Virus record (IMG/VR): IMGVR_UViG_3300028840_003447
Coordinates: 1 to 20,268 of that record
Strand: one strand, 5' to 3'
Source: a virus
Length of the DNA stretch: 20,268 nt
Shown one piece after another: positions 6,360-14,190 of this stretch. A program made the translations under genes and the position numbers. The number at the start of each line of letters is the position of its first letter. Positions within the stretch are counted from its first letter, which is position 1. The notes beneath the pieces were generated by a model. That model searched no databases, was not told the DNA's origin, and was given only the letters and a program-made list of their open reading frames with translations.

Positions 6360-8998
6360 TCCTCTGCCTCCTTGCTGTACTTCTCATTGGGTGAAATATA
6401 GTCAATCACACCCTTTCCATAAAACTGCTCATACTCTTCCTTATGAAGACCTACTTCAACGATTGAGGGATAGGTTTCATACTTAGCATTACTGCTGCGT
6501 ATTGCAATGTTTACAAGAAATGTTGCCCGAGAATTACGGTACTTGTAGATATTCACACCTAACTGGTGATTACAGATGTCAAGTAACAACGTCTCAAACC
6601 TGGAACGCCCTAATACATTGCCATTTGAATTCTTAGTGAATTCACAGTAAGAAGCATACAACCATTTGTCAGTGTTTGCATACATTGTCGATGCTTCCCT
6701 TGGTGCATGTTTTGCAAGACCAACAGATGTCCGAGCATTTACATCAAACACAATGCAGTGATGCAACCAGTCCATCACAGGGTTAGATTTAAGAGTTTGC
6801 TCAGTGTTGTATTGAGCATAGAAAGGAACACTCTTTGCTGTTTCCATAAGATACTCACGCATTTCTTCATGAGGCATTTCAAGCACCCAGTTGACCAAAC
6901 CGGGAAGCATCGGAGCAAATTCCCCGAATGCATTTCCTTTATCATCCATATCAATTAACACCTTCTGCTCCCTGGAGCTGCCTTTGAATGGATTGTTGAA
7001 TGGAATCGTCAGACGACGCCTGGCAAGACCAGAGGTTGGATCCGTTGTTTGGATTGGTTCATTAGCAGTAATCATAACCAAGCCATCAAACTTGAATGGC
7101 TTCTGCTTATCAGTCTGATACTTCTGTTCATTACGGATCAGGTCACGACCAGTCAATGCTTTCAGTACTGAAACCGATCCGCCATAACGCTCAACATCAT
7201 TGAACAACAACAGCTTCTTCTTATAGATGTTTGCTGTTTCAAACCTGTTTTTTTCAAGGTGCTCAAGGCTAGAGATCATGGCATTTTGATCACCCACCAA
7301 TGCATGAGCAAGGTTGGCATAACTAGACTTACCTGATTTCCCTGGTCCGACAATCTCAACAAACTTCTGGATATCAGAACAGCTAAGTAGTACGGCACGA
7401 AGCCATGCCCTTAGCACCTGTACACGCTTCCAGTTGTTATCCTGTGTATTCTTTAACCATTGAATAATTGGCTCACACTTAGCAGATGGGTCGTAATCAT
7501 AGGGTAAGCGCTGGGTTATATACAGTTCTTTATCGAATGGCATTAACCTACGTTCACCAATATTTAACACACCGTTATTAAACAAAAGTAAGTTCTTATC
7601 TTCCGACCAGTCATCAAACGGCACTGCCAACTTTAACTGCAGGTAAATATCATTGATCAGATTCATGGAATAACCACGAGGTAGCAATGCACCTTTAATC
7701 TCATCCAACTTATTCTTGATGTCAGACTTAACTTCGATCTCCATCAAACCAGCCCAAAGCCCTGGCCCCTTGGCACCATACATAAAGAATTGATCATGCA
7801 TTTTCGAATACAACAGATTCCCCTGGTACTGACCCAATAACATTGCAGCAATTGTGTCACTGGAAGGGTTACGACTTGGTTTCTTGTCGTCCTCTTGATT
7901 TGCCTCTACTGCATTAGTAAACCAATCATTACGCTTTTCTTTTTTCTTTTTCTTTGGCTTTTCCAATACTGATTTGTTGTCCGGCATGCCAACCCCTTCC
8001 TCCAGTTCACGGATCAAACGTTCAACGGTATCGTCATCCACATTAGTAACCATATGTTCTTTTGATGCTTCGGGATCTTGCCAGCCATTTTCTTTTGCCA
8101 TAGCAATCAACGATGCCATGGTCCTGCCACCACCTTTTGAGAATGACTGCCACCGCCTTTGGCATTCACCTTGCATGTACTTATCGGATTGTTTGGACCA
8201 CTCATCCCATTCCTCAAGCAGACTCTCGTCTAATGAATGTAGTGATTGTCCAATAATGATCCAGGTGTCATAGTCATCCGCTGCATCAGGAGGCAAGGCC
8301 CATAATGCTTCTTTTGCCCTTTTCATCTCCCGTTCAATTGACATGTAGGAGTTGATGGCAAAATTAGAGCCAACAATCCTGGATGTTTGCTGGAACGGAC
8401 TACCTTGCCTTACGTTTTTGTTAATGATGTCATTCATTAACCACTGCGGCAGCTCAGGCAATTTATCTACCCAGCTAAAGTCACAGCCTTCTTTGGTGTA
8501 ATATCCCTCAGTTTCAGGATGCAAACCCATCAGCACACCCTGGTGCCGCTTCCATAACACCTCTAATTTTTCATTATCACCTTCTGCATGCCATACATAT
8601 TTGTTGCGTGCAAAATGCTTCCAGTTATCTTTGGATAACTTGTAGAGCATCCGTTCACGACCAGGCTTACCACTACAAATGGTCAGTGTCTTGGGTAATG
8701 CCTCCTCAACTGTTTGCTGCGATACCTCTTCAATAGTTTTGTATACGGATGCACCATCGATATCAACCCATACGTGACCATAGGGTTCATTGAAGACAGG
8801 GCCACCCATCAGGCCGATGGCTTTACACCTGTCCTCAGTAATCTCAATCTCAATTTCCTGGGGCGAAAGTGGTTTGTTTTGCCATCCAGGAATATACGGA
8901 GCCTTGTTCCCGTTTAACGCAGTTAACGGCCAATCGATATTGAGAAGATCAAGACGAATTTCACCAGGACGAAGGGAGAGTGAATTTTGGCTCATCAT
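6356..8998 (-). CDS. Bifunctional primase-polymerase / SF3 helicase (D5-like, 880 aa)
   Basis: Three domains are visible. Residues ~18-190 are a prim-pol domain with VWVDIDG (D79, D81), the metal-binding Asp pair. Residues ~215-305 resemble PriCT-2, with WIIIGQSLHSLD and RWQSFSKGGG. After a Lys-rich linker (~345-360) comes a D5-type superfamily 3 helicase: Walker A GPGKSGKSS near residue 548, Walker B LLLFNDVE near 592, sensor MITANEP near 641, and arginine finger ARRRLTIPF near 657. It should make primers and unwind DNA at the fork. The start is one of two adjacent ATGs (MMSQ). It follows a small gene by six bases and overlaps speD, so it lies in the same operon. No DNA polymerase gene is in the window. 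Confidence 0.92.
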   Translation of the reverse strand: MMSQNSLSLRPGEIRLDLLNIDWPLTALNGNKAPYIPGWQNKPLSPQEIEIEITEDRCKAIGLMGGPVFNEPYGHVWVDIDGASVYKTIEEVSQQTVEEALPKTLTICSGKPGRERMLYKLSKDNWKHFARNKYVWHAEGDNEKLEVLWKRHQGVLMGLHPETEGYYTKEGCDFSWVDKLPELPQWLMNDIINKNVRQGSPFQQTSRIVGSNFAINSYMSIEREMKRAKEALWALPPDAADDYDTWIIIGQSLHSLDESLLEEWDEWSKQSDKYMQGECQRRWQSFSKGGGRTMASLIAMAKENGWQDPEASKEHMVTNVDDDTVERLIRELEEGVGMPDNKSVLEKPKKKKKEKRNDWFTNAVEANQEDDKKPSRNPSSDTIAAMLLGQYQGNLLYSKMHDQFFMYGAKGPGLWAGLMEIEVKSDIKNKLDEIKGALLPRGYSMNLINDIYLQLKLAVPFDDWSEDKNLLLFNNGVLNIGERRLMPFDKELYITQRLPYDYDPSAKCEPIIQWLKNTQDNNWKRVQVLRAWLRAVLLSCSDIQKFVEIVGPGKSGKSSYANLAHALVGDQNAMISSLEHLEKNRFETANIYKKKLLLFNDVERYGGSVSVLKALTGRDLIRNEQKYQTDKQKPFKFDGLVMITANEPIQTTDPTSGLARRRLTIPFNNPFKGSSREQKVLIDMDDKGNAFGEFAPMLPGLVNWVLEMPHEEMREYLMETAKSVPFYAQYNTEQTLKSNPVMDWLHHCIVFDVNARTSVGLAKHAPREASTMYANTDKWLYASYCEFTKNSNGNVLGRSRFETLLLDICNHQLGVNIYKYRNSRATFLVNIAIRSSNAKYETYPSIVEVGLHKEEYEQFYGKGVIDYISPNEKYSKEAEE

Positions 8999-9004
8999 CT
9001 TGAA

Positions 9005-9205
9005 TTAAAAGTTCAGTTTAGCTCGAAAGGTTTTGTCTGGAAAGAATTCTTTGTTAACTTCCTCAAACGCGTGAAGATGAATAATTGATGGCAGCAAAAA
9101 GATGTCGTCTCTAGTTGCAGTCTCCATCAACTGCTCTATTGACGCAATCCACTGCCCCTCATGCACGGTGATTTCCATGGGGACATCTTCGGTTGTTTCT
9201 TTCAT
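9005..9205 (-). CDS. Small hypothetical protein (66 aa)
   Basis: A soluble acidic protein with DDIFLLPSIIHLHAFEEV in the centre and an FFPDKTF stretch near the end. It ends six bases before the primase-helicase start. The start is uncertain: ATG 9205 has its AGG only one base away, and a second ATG lies nine codons in (MEITVHEGQW). No domain recognised. Its position suggests a role connected to replication, but that is only context. Confidence 0.65.
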   Translation of the reverse strand: MKETTEDVPMEITVHEGQWIASIEQLMETATRDDIFLLPSIIHLHAFEEVNKEFFPDKTFRAKLNF

Positions 9206-9248
9206 CCTACGAAACCCTAGCCGAGATTCGACTAAGGATTTGCTAAAT

Positions 9249-9512
9249 TTAGTTTTTGTTTTCCTTTACCCATTTCGCAGTGAGTCTCATTGGACCACCT
9301 AGTTTTGCAGCCTCAGTCCCAGGCTCCTGGTGCGGCTCCTCACTATAGATGGGTTTAAAGTTGTCTTCCAATTCTTTTTCAAATTCAATTTTATGTTGCC
9401 ATTCAATCATTGTTAGACGTGCTTTCAGCTTGGATTCAAACCAAACACGTTTGATCCACTTGACAACAGCATTAATACAGTCAGATATAAAAGCACGGAT
9501 CCAGGGCATCAT
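9249..9512 (-). CDS. Hypothetical protein with amphipathic N-terminus (87 aa)
   Basis: Residues 1-25 (from MMPWIRAFISDCINAVVKWI) form a helix with a hydrophobic face and basic residues, which could sit on a membrane surface, though it is too polar for a clear transmembrane segment. The rest is Glu/Lys-rich and probably helical. No domain recognised. It follows the next upstream gene by eight bases and shares its operon. Confidence 0.65.
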   Translation of the reverse strand: MMPWIRAFISDCINAVVKWIKRVWFESKLKARLTMIEWQHKIEFEKELEDNFKPIYSEEPHQEPGTEAAKLGGPMRLTAKWVKENKN

Positions 9513-9520
9513 ATTAACGT

Positions 9521-9712
9521 TTAATTGTTAAGAGTTTTTAAATTATTTAACAAATCTTGAAAAGCTTTTAATTTTGTTTTTTCATTTTCTTCATCATCTT
9601 CGCTAAAAAGTGGAACAAGTTTTGGTTTTGGTCTACCAAAAACCCTGTCTTCTATTTCTTTTTGTACCCTAGCCCTAATTGTTTTGGGCATATCTTCAGG
9701 ATTAACAGCCAT
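9521..9712 (-). CDS. Small charged hypothetical protein (63 aa)
   Basis: The protein is highly charged: a basic N-terminal half (RARVQKEIEDRVFGRPKPK), an acidic centre (SEDDEENE) and a Leu/Asn-rich helix at the end. ATG 9712 is preceded by a run of A. It may be a small regulator or adaptor. No domain recognised. Confidence 0.65.
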   Translation of the reverse strand: MAVNPEDMPKTIRARVQKEIEDRVFGRPKPKLVPLFSEDDEENEKTKLKAFQDLLNNLKTLNN

Positions 9713-9729
9713 TTTTTTTTACATTTAAT

Positions 9730-9740
9730 ACTATTATACC
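9730..9740 (-). promoter_or_regulatory. Possible extended -10 promoter for the replication genes
   Basis: On the minus strand TGGTATAATAG overlaps the stop codon of the exonuclease gene and gives a TATAAT hexamer with the extended TG. It could start an RNA covering the three small genes, primase-helicase and speD. No clear -35 is seen. Confidence 0.3.
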
Positions 9741-10582
9741 AAGTCAGGGTCATACACCACACAATTGGCGATCTGTTCGTAGTACTGCTCTACTACTTTC
9801 AACCACTTCTCATTATATGCGTCCAATGCACAACGCGATACCTTAAATAGTTGTGTTTTTGCTGGAGTCGAAACAATTACAGCAGCTTGTTGCACTTTCA
9901 TACCCAATGTTTGTTGGATACCCAAGTCGTATGCCCCCATCTGGAGACAAGCCTTTTTAAACTTCATATTACCTGAAAGCAGATCTCGCCATTGTGTACT
10001 ACCTTTCTCCAAATTCTTGGGCCACCACCTGCTATAAGGTTTGACACTGGTCTTCAAGTCAGCAAGTGTAAGCTTGTTATTTGCAACACCAATGATGTCA
10101 GGACTACCAACCCATGGCCTATCTTCATGATCACGACCCCACACCCTACCTACACCATCCGCTGATAAAGCAAATTTATGTTTGTCGAGCAGAGGAGTTT
10201 CAGCCCAGATCACCTCTTGGAACTGATCCAAGATTTTAGGCATGCCATCCCAGAAGTTCATATAGTCTTCTGGCACCTCAAACTCTTCTTTTTTTAGGTA
10301 ATGCTCCATACAGCCATGGATTGCGGTACCCCTCTCAGCAGCTTGCTCTTTAACTCCTGGATTGTTTTTGGACCACATCTCAAGCTTTTTCTTGTTTGCC
10401 TCAGATGCTGTTTCAGAAATTATGGTGGTAACACTAGCTGCTGGACCAGTATAAAACGGAGTATTATAGTGCCTCTTACCGTTGAGTGTGATCCGTGCAG
10501 GCTTCTGATTAAGTTGATTGAATAGCTCTGGATCGCGCTGGTAAATATCTAGGACTGTTTCAGAGTCTTTAGCGACAACCAT
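9734..10582 (-). CDS. PD-(D/E)XK exonuclease (RecB/Cas4-like, 282 aa)
   Basis: The RecB-type nuclease pattern is present: an N-terminal helix with RGTAIHG (84-90), then GSPDIIG (159-165) with the first acidic ligand D162, then LADLKTS (173-179) with the D175-x-K177 catalytic pair, and QMGAYDLG (214-221), the Q-x3-Y motif. Such proteins process DNA ends in phage recombination and replication. It stands first in the minus-strand replication operon, opposite the glycan genes. The start is ATG 10582; the MVVAKDSETV beginning fits with a promoter ~25 bases upstream. Length is typical for phage single-domain exonucleases of this family. Confidence 0.88.
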   Translation of the reverse strand: MVVAKDSETVLDIYQRDPELFNQLNQKPARITLNGKRHYNTPFYTGPAASVTTIISETASEANKKKLEMWSKNNPGVKEQAAERGTAIHGCMEHYLKKEEFEVPEDYMNFWDGMPKILDQFQEVIWAETPLLDKHKFALSADGVGRVWGRDHEDRPWVGSPDIIGVANNKLTLADLKTSVKPYSRWWPKNLEKGSTQWRDLLSGNMKFKKACLQMGAYDLGIQQTLGMKVQQAAVIVSTPAKTQLFKVSRCALDAYNEKWLKVVEQYYEQIANCVVYDPDLV

Positions 10583-10605
10583 TAGAAGTTGTGTATATTG
10601 GTTTT

Positions 10606-10616
10606 ATTCTATACCA
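10606..10616 (-). promoter_or_regulatory. Putative promoter of the exonuclease gene
   Basis: The minus-strand sequence TGGTATAGAAT provides a -10-like TATAGAAT with an upstream TG, about 25 bases before ATG 10582. The same TATAGAAT, followed by AAA, occurs upstream of the holin-like gene. Confidence 0.35.
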
Positions 10617-10624
10617 GAACTTAA

Positions 10625-10720
10625 ATGAAAGCTGATATGCTTTTGGGGTTGATACTGATATCTTTCCTGCTGGTATCAGCTATTGATGTGACACTTATTC
10701 GATTGACACTTCCTTTTTGA
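10625..10720 (+). CDS. Very small hydrophobic membrane peptide (31 aa)
   Basis: ATG 10625 opens a 31-codon frame ending one base before the ATG of the glycosyltransferase gene. The product begins MKADML, then is a continuous hydrophobic stretch (LLGLILISFLLVSAI), ending with a basic residue and LTLPF: a convincing single membrane span. No ribosome-binding site is clear. The same stretch contains the 8-base inverted repeat AGCTGATA (10630-10637) / TATCAGCT (10674-10681) and further CTGATA copies, so it may instead be an operator or leader region. Real translation is plausible but unproven. Confidence 0.4.
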   Translation: MKADMLLGLILISFLLVSAIDVTLIRLTLPF

Positions 10721-10721
10721 C

Positions 10722-11459
10722 ATGAACAAACCTTTGGAAATGATCGGCACCATGGTCCTAAACGGAGCCGAAGATTTGCGCAAACAATTTGATTCAATTG
10801 ATTATCCAGTCAACCGTTACTTTATTATTGATAACTCCGAAGGTAAATTCCCCGAAGTACGCAGGATCATACGTAGTATGCAAGGAACCAAAACGGATAT
10901 CGTCAAAGAAATTGTTGTTATTAACAACCACAAGAACGTTGGTTTTTCTGGATCTGTAAACCAGATTGTTAAACAGAATACCGACAAACCTTATTGGATT
11001 ATTCTTTCGTGCGACTGGCATCCTGCCCCAGGTGAATTATTTAAATTAGCGCAACACCTGGAGCAACCATTCAAAGCAATGCTTTGTGATCCAACGCAAA
11101 ACGGCTATTCAGCCATGGTATTTAACCCTGAGTTAATCCGTGCAGTCGGAATGATGGATGAAAATTTCTTTCCTGCATATTACGAAGATGATGACCACCG
11201 TTATCGTATGAGTCTTGTTGGACTTGAATGGGAAATGTTTCCGTTAGCTTTTGATCACAAAGTAAGCAGTACTTTGCATAGTCGTAACGAATTCAAAAAA
11301 CGCAACTCTGTTACGTTTCCAAACAACCTTAAGTACTACATGAAAAAATGGGGAGGCGCCCCTGGTGCAGAACGTTTTAAATCTCCATTTAATATTGGTG
11401 GCACTATCGACTATTGGCCCTATGATCCAGTCAGGGCAGAGAGCCAAAAGTGGACTTAA
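10722..11459 (+). CDS. GT2-type glycosyltransferase (245 aa)
   Basis: The GT-A, family 2 fold is shown by IIDNSEG (35-41), NVGFSGSVN (72-80) in the nucleotide-binding region, and FFPAYYEDDDHRYR (149-162), which matches the FxxxxEDxDxxxR signature of rhamnosyl- or hexosyl-transferases. The metal-binding DxD position is SCDWHP (96-101), retaining one Asp. It should move a sugar from a nucleotide donor to a glycan. It is first of three sugar genes; its stop overlaps the next start by ten bases. Sugar and acceptor cannot be read from sequence. Confidence 0.85.
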   Translation: MNKPLEMIGTMVLNGAEDLRKQFDSIDYPVNRYFIIDNSEGKFPEVRRIIRSMQGTKTDIVKEIVVINNHKNVGFSGSVNQIVKQNTDKPYWIILSCDWHPAPGELFKLAQHLEQPFKAMLCDPTQNGYSAMVFNPELIRAVGMMDENFFPAYYEDDDHRYRMSLVGLEWEMFPLAFDHKVSSTLHSRNEFKKRNSVTFPNNLKYYMKKWGGAPGAERFKSPFNIGGTIDYWPYDPVRAESQKWT

Positions 11460-12316
11460 GTATTTACGGTGGTAGTGGTCTGATTGGCAGCTACTTTCAA
11501 GGTCTTTATGGTGGTTGGGTGATCAATAGAAACACCTTGCCACCCAAAACAGACAGAGTTCTTTACTTAATTAGCACTACTGATAATCACAATATATACT
11601 TAGATCCAACCATAGATATCAAAACAAATCTCCTGGAACTAACCAAGAGATTAGAAGCGTGTCGTAAAGCTAGTGTTAATGAATTTAATTTTATAAGCAG
11701 TTGGTTTGTTTATGGCAAACACCATGATGAATGCACTGAAGAGGCCTGGTGCCAACCCCAAGGTTTTTATCCAATCACAAAGCTTGCTGCCGAGAATTTA
11801 GTTATTGATTATTGCAATACTTTTGATATCAAATGGCGCATTTTAAGGCTAGGTAATGTTTATGGCGGACCAGATACAGGCAACAAAAAACGTAATGCAT
11901 TACACAAATTTATTAACGATATAAAAGAACACAAAAATATTAATGTATTTCGTGGTGTTGCTCGTGATTACATTCATATGTTTGATGTTTGTCGTGGCAT
12001 TAAATACATTGTTAATACAGGAAAATTTAATACAATCTACAACATTGGTACAGGCAAAAAAGAATCATTGCACAAGCTATTGACAAAAGCCAAGTGGCAT
12101 CTAAAATCACCGTCCAAAATCGACACCATCGACCCACCTTGCACTTACACCCAGGCAATCAGTACGTATTTAAATGTAGATCGTCTTAGTAGCCTTGGCT
12201 TTAAACCTGTGGTTAATATAGAAGAAGGCATCGAAGACTTATGTCACGCTCAAAAGTTTTGTACTCCGGACCGTATTTTGATGGTACCGAAATTCAAGCA
12301 GCTATTAACACCCTGA
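11450..12316 (+). CDS. NAD-dependent nucleotide-sugar epimerase/dehydratase (288 aa)
   Basis: An extended short-chain dehydrogenase. IYGGSGLIG (5-13) is the Rossmann NAD-binding loop, SSWFVYG (83-89) contains the catalytic Ser region, and Y107-PIT-K111 is the YxxxK pair. RLGNVYGG and ARDYIHMFDV are further family marks. The Rossmann end is compact, with a shortened beta-strand before the loop. The start is GTG 11450, inside the end of the GT2 gene. The C-terminal ~25 residues run through the beginning of the next gene (76 bases of overlap). It probably makes a 4-keto or epimerised nucleotide sugar for the neighbouring enzymes. Confidence 0.83.
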   Translation: MDLSIYGGSGLIGSYFQGLYGGWVINRNTLPPKTDRVLYLISTTDNHNIYLDPTIDIKTNLLELTKRLEACRKASVNEFNFISSWFVYGKHHDECTEEAWCQPQGFYPITKLAAENLVIDYCNTFDIKWRILRLGNVYGGPDTGNKKRNALHKFINDIKEHKNINVFRGVARDYIHMFDVCRGIKYIVNTGKFNTIYNIGTGKKESLHKLLTKAKWHLKSPSKIDTIDPPCTYTQAISTYLNVDRLSSLGFKPVVNIEEGIEDLCHAQKFCTPDRILMVPKFKQLLTP

Positions 12317-13500
12317 CAGAAGGGGAGTGGTATCCAGCAGGTAAAGAAGTAGCCAAGTTTGAGCGTCAGTTTTCTGATAAGTTTAAGTTTAAAAAATCGT
12401 TAATGGTTAATAGTGGTAGCAGCGCTAACCTTGTAATGATCGCTGCTCTTAAGAAATATTTCGGCTGGAAGGACGGCGATGAAATCATTGTGAGTGTGGT
12501 AGGGTTTCCCACAACCGTAAACCCCATTATTCAAAATGGTTTGGTCCCTCGTTTTGTTGACATCAATTGGATTGATCTTAACTGGGACTTGGATCAAGTT
12601 GCCCAAAGTATCAATGCCCGTACCGTTGCGGTATTCAGTAGCCCTGTTCTTGGCAATCCTTGCAATTTTGATAAGCTTTTAAATATTTGTTTAGAATATG
12701 ACCTGGAACTTATTTCAGATAATTGTGATTCACTTGGATCTCAATGGAAAAATAAATTTCTTACTGAATATTCAGTAGCTTCTTCCACATCTTTTTATCC
12801 TGCACATCACATCACCACCCTAGAGGGCGGGATGGTGTCATCAAACATTGAAGAAGTTGTTGACATTGCTAGGCAGTTTGCCTGGTGGGGACGCGATTGT
12901 TATTGCGTAGGATCTTGTAACACATTGATGAATGGTACGTGTGGTAAACGTTTTGATAAATGGCTTGATGGCTATGATGGTGTTGTAGATCACAAATACG
13001 TTTTTAGTCAGATTGGTTACAACTTGAAACCACTGGACCTTCAAGGTGCTATTGGTCAAGTACAACTGAAAAAATTTGATGATATACATGAATTACGTCG
13101 TGCAAATTATGGTTATATCCAGCGTTGCTTTGATGATTATCCTATTGATGTGCGCGTTATCGAAGAAGCTGACTCTGCTATGACTAGTTGGTTTGGTGTA
13201 CCAATCATATGTAACAACAGTAAAATTAAACATAGTCTTCAGCAACACCTGGAACAATCGGGCATTCAAACCCGAAACTATTTCGCCGGTAATTTATTGT
13301 TACATCCTGCTTATAAACACCTAGGCAATGCCAAAAATTATCCACGCGCAATGGAAGTTCTTAACAAAGTATTCTTCCTTGGTACGGCACCTACATTGTC
13401 TTCTGAAGACCTAGAGTTTGTACGGGAAAAACTAATTGAGTTTCGTGATAACCAACCTATCAAGTGTGATGGTTATTCGTGCATGTTTGATGTAAAGTAA
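12241..13500 (+). CDS. RfbH-like PLP and [2Fe-2S] sugar 3-dehydratase (DegT family)
   Basis: A DegT/DnrJ/EryC1-fold enzyme of 419 residues. The usual PLP-binding Lys (SFxPxKH in aminotransferases) is replaced by H189 in FYPAHHITT, the mark of the E1/RfbH group, which removes a 3-hydroxyl instead of adding an amino group. Iron-sulfur cysteines are present: C162 (DNCDSLGS), then C220-Y-C222 exactly 57 residues later, then C234 (TCGKRF). From memory the family motif is C-x57-C-x-C-x7-C; here the last gap is 11 and contains an extra C226. SGPYFDGTEIQAA and YNLKPLDLQGAIG are general family motifs. Likely substrate is a CDP-4-keto-6-deoxyhexose or similar. A reductase partner (E3) is not seen in the window, so the host may supply it. 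Confidence 0.85.
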   Translation: MSRSKVLYSGPYFDGTEIQAAINTLTEGEWYPAGKEVAKFERQFSDKFKFKKSLMVNSGSSANLVMIAALKKYFGWKDGDEIIVSVVGFPTTVNPIIQNGLVPRFVDINWIDLNWDLDQVAQSINARTVAVFSSPVLGNPCNFDKLLNICLEYDLELISDNCDSLGSQWKNKFLTEYSVASSTSFYPAHHITTLEGGMVSSNIEEVVDIARQFAWWGRDCYCVGSCNTLMNGTCGKRFDKWLDGYDGVVDHKYVFSQIGYNLKPLDLQGAIGQVQLKKFDDIHELRRANYGYIQRCFDDYPIDVRVIEEADSAMTSWFGVPIICNNSKIKHSLQQHLEQSGIQTRNYFAGNLLLHPAYKHLGNAKNYPRAMEVLNKVFFLGTAPTLSSEDLEFVREKLIEFRDNQPIKCDGYSCMFDVK

Positions 13501-13520
13501 ATTGACTACTTGGTTATCTT

Positions 13521-13766
13521 ATGGCTCTTAGCAGTTCTGTCAAGGAATCAATCAATGCCGCTGCAGCACATTTACGTGAGGCTGTAGCGTTTGGTTCCCG
13601 TGTTGAGCACCCCGTTACCCTCAGTGCATTAGTTGACTGCGTCTCTCGGCTTGAAACGATTGAAGCCCTGGAGCAAACCGTAGAAAAATTTGCGGCTAAT
13701 CAATTCAAACCCACAGGTAGCTTGTTGGATCACATCAAATTTGACGGCAATTCTCCAATGTCATGA
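13521..13766 (+). CDS. Hypothetical protein (81 aa)
   Basis: An Ala-rich, mostly helical protein with SVKESINAAAAHLREAV at the start and two further helices (LSALVDCVSRLETIEALEQ, then VEKFAANQF). It follows the dehydratase by 20 bases and is the last gene before a terminator, so it may be part of the same transcript. I recognise no domain. No Shine-Dalgarno sequence is visible before ATG 13521. Confidence 0.7.
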   Translation: MALSSSVKESINAAAAHLREAVAFGSRVEHPVTLSALVDCVSRLETIEALEQTVEKFAANQFKPTGSLLDHIKFDGNSPMS

Positions 13767-13856
13767 TATGCTGACACCGGAGCAATAAAGCTCTAGGGAT
13801 AATAGTCGAAATCCCTTCCTTGAACAAAGAGTTCCTGGAGTGGTTACGGATACATT
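13767..13856 (+). ncRNA. Structured non-coding stretch with three tandem hairpins
   Basis: After the stop of the 81-aa gene there are three short stem-loops: GAGC/GCTC (13780-13793, loop AATAAA), AGGGAT/ATCCCT (13795-13816, ten-base loop) and GAAC/GTTC (13822-13834). A strong terminator follows. No ORF explains this. It may be a 3' UTR, a small RNA or a leader for the HNH gene. It is not a recognisable tRNA or known riboswitch. Confidence 0.3.
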
Positions 13857-13880
13857 TCCCGGTTAACTACCGGGATTTTT
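13857..13880 (+). terminator. Rho-independent terminator of the sugar gene cluster
   Basis: TCCCGG-TTAACTA-CCGGGA forms a six-pair stem with a seven-base loop, followed by TTTTT. It lies on the plus strand, downstream of the dehydratase and the 81-aa gene. Confidence 0.85.
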
Positions 13881-13883
13881 GTA

Positions 13884-13889
13884 TATAAT
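13884..13889 (+). promoter_or_regulatory. Possible -10 element for the HNH gene
   Basis: TATAAT occurs just after the terminator and 22 bases before GTG 13912. TTAACT 15 bases upstream could be a weak -35, but it lies in the terminator loop. Confidence 0.3.
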
Positions 13890-13911
13890 CAAACAAGATA
13901 GTTCTTCTTGC

Positions 13912-14160
13912 GTGAACAAGAACATTAAACGTCGCAAGCAATTACGAGAACAGTTCCTTCAATACAAACAAAACCTTAGCTGTCAGCAGTGTGGCTGGAA
14001 TGATCACAGAGCCTTGGAGTTTCATCACCACAACGATGACAAAAAAGAAAGCATATCTAGGTTAGTTGCCCATGGCTACGGCTGGAATACCATAGAGAAA
14101 GAGATTAAGAAATGCCAAGTTTTATGTGCCAACTGCCATAGGATTGTTCATTGTACTTGA
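13912..14160 (+). CDS. HNH endonuclease, small (82 aa)
   Basis: The protein is a compact HNH nuclease: CQQC (24-27), FHHHND (37-42), and CANCHRIVH (72-80). The two CxxC pairs hold structural zinc and the His/Asn residues form the active site. The start chosen is GTG 13912, as an earlier TTG at 13879 lies in the terminator tail. It stands alone between a terminator and a convergent minus-strand terminator, typical of a free-standing homing or accessory endonuclease. Confidence 0.85.
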   Translation: MNKNIKRRKQLREQFLQYKQNLSCQQCGWNDHRALEFHHHNDDKKESISRLVAHGYGWNTIEKEIKKCQVLCANCHRIVHCT

Positions 14161-14162
14161 CA

Positions 14163-14190
14163 CAAAAAAAAACCAGGGCTTACACCCTGG
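14163..14190 (-). terminator. Minus-strand terminator of the Dps-like gene
   Basis: CCAGGG-CTTACA-CCCTGG (14173-14190) is a perfect six-pair stem. On the minus strand it is followed by nine T. It ends transcription coming from the Dps-like gene, and separates it from the convergent HNH gene. Confidence 0.88.

Noticed and set aside
13767-13860. tRNA gene
   Set aside because: A T-arm-like GTCGAAATCCC is present, but no acceptor or anticodon arm fits.
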